From NCBI GenBank assembly GCA_017558205.1, contig JAFYWD010000244.1, positions 1 through 36,824 on the forward strand: DNA of 36,824 nucleotides, in the 5' to 3' direction. The position numbers and the translations under genes were made by a program. The stretch is from Lachnospiraceae bacterium. GTDB taxonomy: Bacteria; Bacillota; Clostridia; Lachnospirales; Lachnospiraceae. Shown here one piece after another: positions 33,367 to 36,824 of this stretch (position 1 is the stretch's first letter; each line of letters begins with the position of its first letter). The notes below the pieces were generated by a model. It had not been told where the DNA came from. It searched no databases and worked only from the letters and a program-made list of their open reading frames with translations.

Positions 33367-35191
33367 CTTTTTCCTTTCTCTCTGCCTGTAAAATCAGAAT
33401 TGTTCTGGAAGGTACCTCTATCAGCTTTTCTTTTTTTCCAACTGTTGAGTCATTTTTGCCTGAGGTATCCACCAATATCTTCCATTCTCCTTTTATTTCA
33501 AGTGCCGGCAATGCCAGTACTGCTTCCTTCCAGTGCATATTAATGGCTAAATAGAGAAAACTCTCTGAAGTTACAAATAGGATTCCTCCTGCCTCTTCAT
33601 TAGAACTGGTCCAATCCAGTTTCCATGCATCCCTACCATGAAAAGAAATTGACGGAAGCTTCTCCGTACTGTTTTGACCGGACTCCTTCTTTTCTTCTTT
33701 TCTCTGATTTTCCTCTTTTCTCATTTTTATTAAACTGCGAGTAAATTCATAAAACTCCTTATTACGTTCCAAATCCTTCCAGTTTAACCAAGAAATCAGG
33801 TTGTCCTGACAATAAGGATTATTATTTCCTTTTTGCGAATTAGAAAACTCATCCCCTGCCATAATAACAGGAGTACCTCGTGACATTAACAGAAGGGTCA
33901 TGGCATTTTTCATCTGCTTATATCTTAATTCTAAAATCTGCTTCTTTCTGGTATTGCCTTCCATTCCACAATTCCAGCTAAGATTACAATTATTGCCGTC
34001 TGTTCCGTTTTCTCCATTTTCCTCATTATGCTTTCTGTCATAGGATACCAGATCATTTAGAGTAAAGGTATTATAATTGGTAAGATAAACCATTTTTCCT
34101 ACTCTGTTTCCCGGATCCAGCAGTTCTCTGAATGCTTGCTGCAAAGAGCCCACATCAGACTTTAAAAAGCTTCTCATCTGATAAAGATACCCATCATTAT
34201 AGGAGGCCAAATTTTGGTAGCAGGGTATCTGCTGAAAGCCATAAACTGCTTCCTCTCGAATAGACTCATATAAAATCTTAGTATTTGAAAGCTGGGGGAT
34301 TCCTGCCACAATTTCAACGGGGATATTTACTCCCAACAAACGAAAACCATCTACATGGTATTCCTCTACCCAGAATTTTAATATCTCTATTATCATTGCT
34401 CCGGAAACCTGCAATGGGAAATAAAACTGCATTACCAGCTCCAACCCATGAAGATGTAGCTGCTTTACCAGATTTTTAAACGAAAGGGAGGGATCCTTAG
34501 ATCCACTATAGGAGGCTTTCGGTGCAAAATAATGTCCCTCCTTAAAACCCCAATAATTTATTTTTACATCATTTTCATGGTGGGAATAAATTGCAGTCTC
34601 CTTCATATCCTCCATGGAATGATATGCCTGTACATTAGGCTCTCTTTCTGCAAACTCATAGGAAGGCAATAGCTCCAGGGTAGTAATCCCCAGCTCCTTC
34701 AAATAAGAAATTTTTTCTATAATTCCTTCGAAGGTACCCTTTTTTCGTACCTTCGAGCTTGCATGCTTTGTAAATCCTCTTACATGAAGCTGATAGAAAA
34801 CAGCCTCCTGCAGGGAGTAATTGGGAAAACGGTCCTCCTGCCAGTCAAATTCCTTAAGATAAACACCTGTCTTTAGGATCTCTGCCGGAGTATTCCCCCA
34901 GATTTCATTTCCATAAATTACTTTACCATAGGGATCTGCCTTCTCCAGGCCATCCTCCCAAATGGTATAGGAAATCATATCCTTTTTCAGTCCCTCAATA
35001 ATCACAGAATAGAAATTACCGATTCTATATTCTTCTTCAAGGAAAATAATCTCCCGTTCTTCTGTTTTTTTATTATATATTACAATACCGTATTTCTTTC
35101 CCGCAAATGCCCTGAATACAAATTGAATCTTATCCTGATCTACTATAGAAGCACCCATGGGAAAGAGCTTGCCCCTTACTACTCTTCTCAT
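33341..35191 (-). CDS. Isoamylase/GlgX-like GH13 protein lacking key catalytic residues (predicted non-catalytic)
   Basis: Resembles glycogen-debranching enzymes of the GlgX/isoamylase group: an N-terminal CBM48-like domain (about 1-115), YQLHVRGFTKH (133-143), INYWGF (211-216) and the C-terminal GNNNPYCQDN-ISWLNW (455-471), a glycan-contact segment in relatives. The active site is not kept. The nucleophile block DGFRFD is DGFRLL (Leu286 for Asp). The HDG block before FTLNDLVSY is YNT (373-375). The first conserved region, normally DVVxNH, has Gln255, Pro259 and Leu260. Only the acid Glu309 and Arg284 may remain. The 616-residue frame is intact. AGCGGAGAAA precedes ATG 35191; promoter at 35222-35250. 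Confidence 0.8.
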   Translation of the reverse strand: MRRVVRGKLFPMGASIVDQDKIQFVFRAFAGKKYGIVIYNKKTEEREIIFLEEEYRIGNFYSVIIEGLKKDMISYTIWEDGLEKADPYGKVIYGNEIWGNTPAEILKTGVYLKEFDWQEDRFPNYSLQEAVFYQLHVRGFTKHASSKVRKKGTFEGIIEKISYLKELGITTLELLPSYEFAEREPNVQAYHSMEDMKETAIYSHHENDVKINYWGFKEGHYFAPKASYSGSKDPSLSFKNLVKQLHLHGLELVMQFYFPLQVSGAMIIEILKFWVEEYHVDGFRLLGVNIPVEIVAGIPQLSNTKILYESIREEAVYGFQQIPCYQNLASYNDGYLYQMRSFLKSDVGSLQQAFRELLDPGNRVGKMVYLTNYNTFTLNDLVSYDRKHNEENGENGTDGNNCNLSWNCGMEGNTRKKQILELRYKQMKNAMTLLLMSRGTPVIMAGDEFSNSQKGNNNPYCQDNLISWLNWKDLERNKEFYEFTRSLIKMRKEENQRKEEKKESGQNSTEKLPSISFHGRDAWKLDWTSSNEEAGGILFVTSESFLYLAINMHWKEAVLALPALEIKGEWKILVDTSGKNDSTVGKKEKLIEVPSRTILILQAERKEKDVKGITAF

Positions 35192-35221
35192 TTTTTTCTC
35201 CGCTTAACATTTAGTAAACAT

Positions 35222-35250
35222 ACTATAGCATATTTTTTTCTTCTTGTGAA
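35222..35250 (-). promoter_or_regulatory. Promoter of the GlgX-like operon
   Basis: Minus strand TTCACA (35250-35245), 17-base spacer, TATAGT (35227-35222), about 24 bases before the ATG after allowing for the start point. Confidence 0.65.
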
Positions 35251-35268
35251 ACAAATTGTCTGATACCT

Positions 35269-35298
35269 TAGCATTAAATTAAACTCCCCTTAATGCTA
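35269..35298. repeat. Inverted repeat in the divergent intergenic region
   Basis: TAGCATTAA (35269-35277) and TTAATGCTA (35290-35298), perfect 9-base arms with a 12-base loop, upstream of both divergent promoters. Confidence 0.55.
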
Positions 35299-35355
35299 CT
35301 CTCATACCATAAATAACAGGTACCCTTTATCCCATAAAAGTAAACTAAATTTTTC

Positions 35356-35384
35356 TTGTAATGTCTGAAAAACCTTAGTACAAT
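35356..35384 (+). promoter_or_regulatory. Promoter of the DUF1292 gene
   Basis: TTGTAA (35356-35361), 17-base spacer, TACAAT (35379-35384). Confidence 0.65.
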
Positions 35385-35413
35385 GAGAGTAGAGAAAAAA
35401 GGAGGTAATTCTT

Positions 35414-35731
35414 ATGGGAAATATTGAAAATATGGATGAGGAAATGACGGTAGAATTAGAACTGGAGGATGGTTCTTCCGTAGTCTGTTCCATTATTACA
35501 ATTTTAGAAGTGGAAGGACGTGATTATATTGTACTGCTTCCTTTAGATGAAAATGGTAATAATGAAGATGGTGAAGTTTGGTTTTATCGCTACAGTGAGA
35601 ATCCTGACGATCCTAATCAGGAGCCTGAACTGGGATTCATTGAAAATGATGATGAATACGAAGCTGTTGCTGAGGCTTTTGACGAATACCTGGACAGCTG
35701 TGAATTTGACGAAATCTTAGAAGATGAATAA
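35414..35731 (+). CDS. DUF1292 family protein
   Basis: A 105-residue, very acidic protein of the DUF1292 (YrzB-like) family, common in Firmicutes and without a proven function. The pattern MTVELELEDGSSVVCSIITILEVEGRDYIVLLPL is the family's beta-rich core, followed by DGEVWFYRY and an acidic tail. No signal peptide. AAAGGAGG precedes ATG 35414. A single-gene transcript with its own promoter and terminator. Confidence 0.92.
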   Translation: MGNIENMDEEMTVELELEDGSSVVCSIITILEVEGRDYIVLLPLDENGNNEDGEVWFYRYSENPDDPNQEPELGFIENDDEYEAVAEAFDEYLDSCEFDEILEDE

Positions 35732-35740
35732 ATCATTTGA

Positions 35741-35771
35741 GAATGGTGGTTTTAATCACCATTCTTTTTTT
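35741..35771 (+). terminator. Terminator of the DUF1292 gene
   Basis: GAATGGTG (35741-35748) pairs with CACCATTC (35757-35764), followed by seven T residues (35765-35771). Confidence 0.92.
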
Positions 35772-35782
35772 GTACAGAAGAT

Positions 35783-35807
35783 AGGAGCAATCCTTCCTGC
35801 TGCTCCT
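35783..35807. repeat. Hairpin 3' of the helicase gene
   Basis: AGGAGCA (35783-35789) and TGCTCCT (35801-35807) with an 11-base loop, just beyond the helicase stop codon. No U-tract follows on the minus strand, so it is at best a weak terminator or 3'-end stabiliser. Confidence 0.4.
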
Positions 35808-35812
35808 GCCTT

Positions 35813-36824
35813 TTACAGCAGTGTTTCTATAAAACGACTTTTTTGTAAATATCCGTCTTTTTTATCCTCTAAATATAAAACTTCCAAATGACGGATTGCT
35901 CTTGTCATGGCTACATAAAACATTCTTCTCTCTTCCTCTATTTCTTCCTGAGAAATTGCCTTTGTATGGGGGATTTTTCCTTCATTACAATCCGGTAAAA
36001 AAACATAGGGATATTCCAGACCTTTACAGGAATGCATCGTCATCAGAACCACTCCCTCTTGTGTCTGTCTGCCCTGTTGTAATCCGTTTTCATATTCTCT
36101 CATCTGTTCTTCCCAAACCTCTAAAGAAGAAACCCCCCGCAAACTATTTTGAAGAAGCTCCAGAATATCCAATACCTCCTGCCATCTTAGCTGCTGTCTT
36201 TTACAGTATTCCTTCAAATATTCTTCATAGCCTCCGGCTTTTCTAAGATAAAATACAGCTCCATAAAAATCCAGCTTTAAAAACATAGCCTCCAAACGTC
36301 TCAGGTCTGCTATAATATTTTTCATATATTCCTTTTCCTTATAATATTCCAGCAACTCCTCCCATAGTATTACCTCTCCCCTACAGGCACTACGGGATAA
36401 ATATCTGAGAGGCTTATTCATAATAGCCACAAAATCCTTTCTTTTCCTTCCGGAATAAAAAAACTTTAAATAATGATAAATATCTTTTGCAACAAAATGC
36501 TGAAAAATACCGGTACAGCTTTCTTTAAAAGAAACAGGTATTTTTTTTCTGATAAAGGTTTCTGTCAAGGGAACCATCCCTGAATTTGTACGAAAGATAC
36601 AACTGATTTCCCTAGGCTTTATGCCCTGCTTTATCAGCCTCTCTATTTTTTCTGTGATATATTCATATTCCTCACAAATATTAGGAAAGCCTGCAAATAT
36701 TACCTTATCATTTGAACTATGATGGGCCTTAATATCTTTATCCAGGCGATATTGATTATCTTTAATCAACTGTAATGACTTTTCAACAATTTGACTGCTA
36801 CATCTGTAATTTGTCTCCAGTAAT
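35813..36824 (-). CDS. UvrD/PcrA-family ATP-dependent DNA helicase (C-terminal part, runs off the window)
   Basis: Superfamily 1 helicase. The open frame continues to the window edge, beginning LLETNYRCSSQIVEKS, which matches motif IV of UvrD-like enzymes; the Walker motifs lie outside. Motif V is seen in VVLMTMHSCKGLEYPYVFLPDCNEGKIPH, and motif VI in EEERRMFYVAMTRA. The protein ends soon after motif VI, so it lacks the long tail of PcrA. That makes a UvrD-like accessory helicase more likely than the housekeeping PcrA. About 337 residues are visible. Confidence 0.92.
   Translation of the reverse strand, partial: LLETNYRCSSQIVEKSLQLIKDNQYRLDKDIKAHHSSNDKVIFAGFPNICEEYEYITEKIERLIKQGIKPREISCIFRTNSGMVPLTETFIRKKIPVSFKESCTGIFQHFVAKDIYHYLKFFYSGRKRKDFVAIMNKPLRYLSRSACRGEVILWEELLEYYKEKEYMKNIIADLRRLEAMFLKLDFYGAVFYLRKAGGYEEYLKEYCKRQQLRWQEVLDILELLQNSLRGVSSLEVWEEQMREYENGLQQGRQTQEGVVLMTMHSCKGLEYPYVFLPDCNEGKIPHTKAISQEEIEEERRMFYVAMTRAIRHLEVLYLEDKKDGYLQKSRFIETLL

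Overview
The window looks like chromosomal DNA from an AT-rich, Gram-positive anaerobe of the class Clostridia, most likely a Lachnospiraceae. This rests on strong AGGAGG-type ribosome binding sites, TTGACA/TATAAT-type promoters with 17-base spacers, a DUF1292 protein, a Lachnospiraceae-style topoisomerase III, and small lineage-type proteins. The species was not identified. Both window ends cut genes: a type IA topoisomerase at the left and a UvrD-family helicase at the right. I see no insertion sequence, prophage, CRISPR array, rRNA, integrase or replication origin, and no gene-free stretch longer than 300 bases.

Layout. 1-1978: topoisomerase III (partial) and an AAA ATPase. 2050-4522: argH-asd, overlapping. 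4705-6313: a two-gene ABC importer without a binding protein. 6410-7515: tRNA-Thr(CGT) followed by a radical SAM/SPASM gene. 7675-10635: a branching-enzyme-like protein that has lost its active site, then mscS. 10723-14676: DUF1015, a small divergent gene, serA and serC. 14816-20898: leuB-ilvD-ilvB (branched-chain amino acids) with an L,D-transpeptidase gene at the end. 21110-23666: an acyltransferase with a zinc-ribbon extension overlapping a GltS-type transporter. 23717-25616: tgt, yajC and a 110-residue unknown. 25867-30128: aroC, a lactonase-family beta-propeller, an RluA-type pseudouridine synthase and trpS. 30206-32219: a three-gene operon of unknown secreted or membrane-anchored proteins. 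32502-35191: a second GH13 protein without active-site residues (isoamylase/GlgX type), a DUF5662 gene and a Cys/His-rich small protein. 35414-36824: DUF1292 and the helicase.

Most of the window is housekeeping metabolism: serine, aspartate-family, arginine, branched-chain and chorismate synthesis, plus tRNA and rRNA modification. Several convergent pairs share bidirectional terminators, and two divergent pairs have overlapping promoters.

The least explained parts are: (1) two separate glycogen-enzyme-like GH13 proteins whose catalytic residues are largely or wholly replaced while carbohydrate-contact regions remain; (2) the secreted/coiled-coil operon at 30206-32219, in which two proteins share an SKGSI-type mature N-terminus; (3) a roughly 55-base intergenic element present three times, always just 3' of a minus-strand gene; (4) DUF1015 beside serA-serC, carrying a DGHHR motif; and (5) the acyltransferase/zinc-ribbon fusion. 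Several gene starts were moved from the longest reading frame on tRNA, promoter or ribosome-binding-site evidence.
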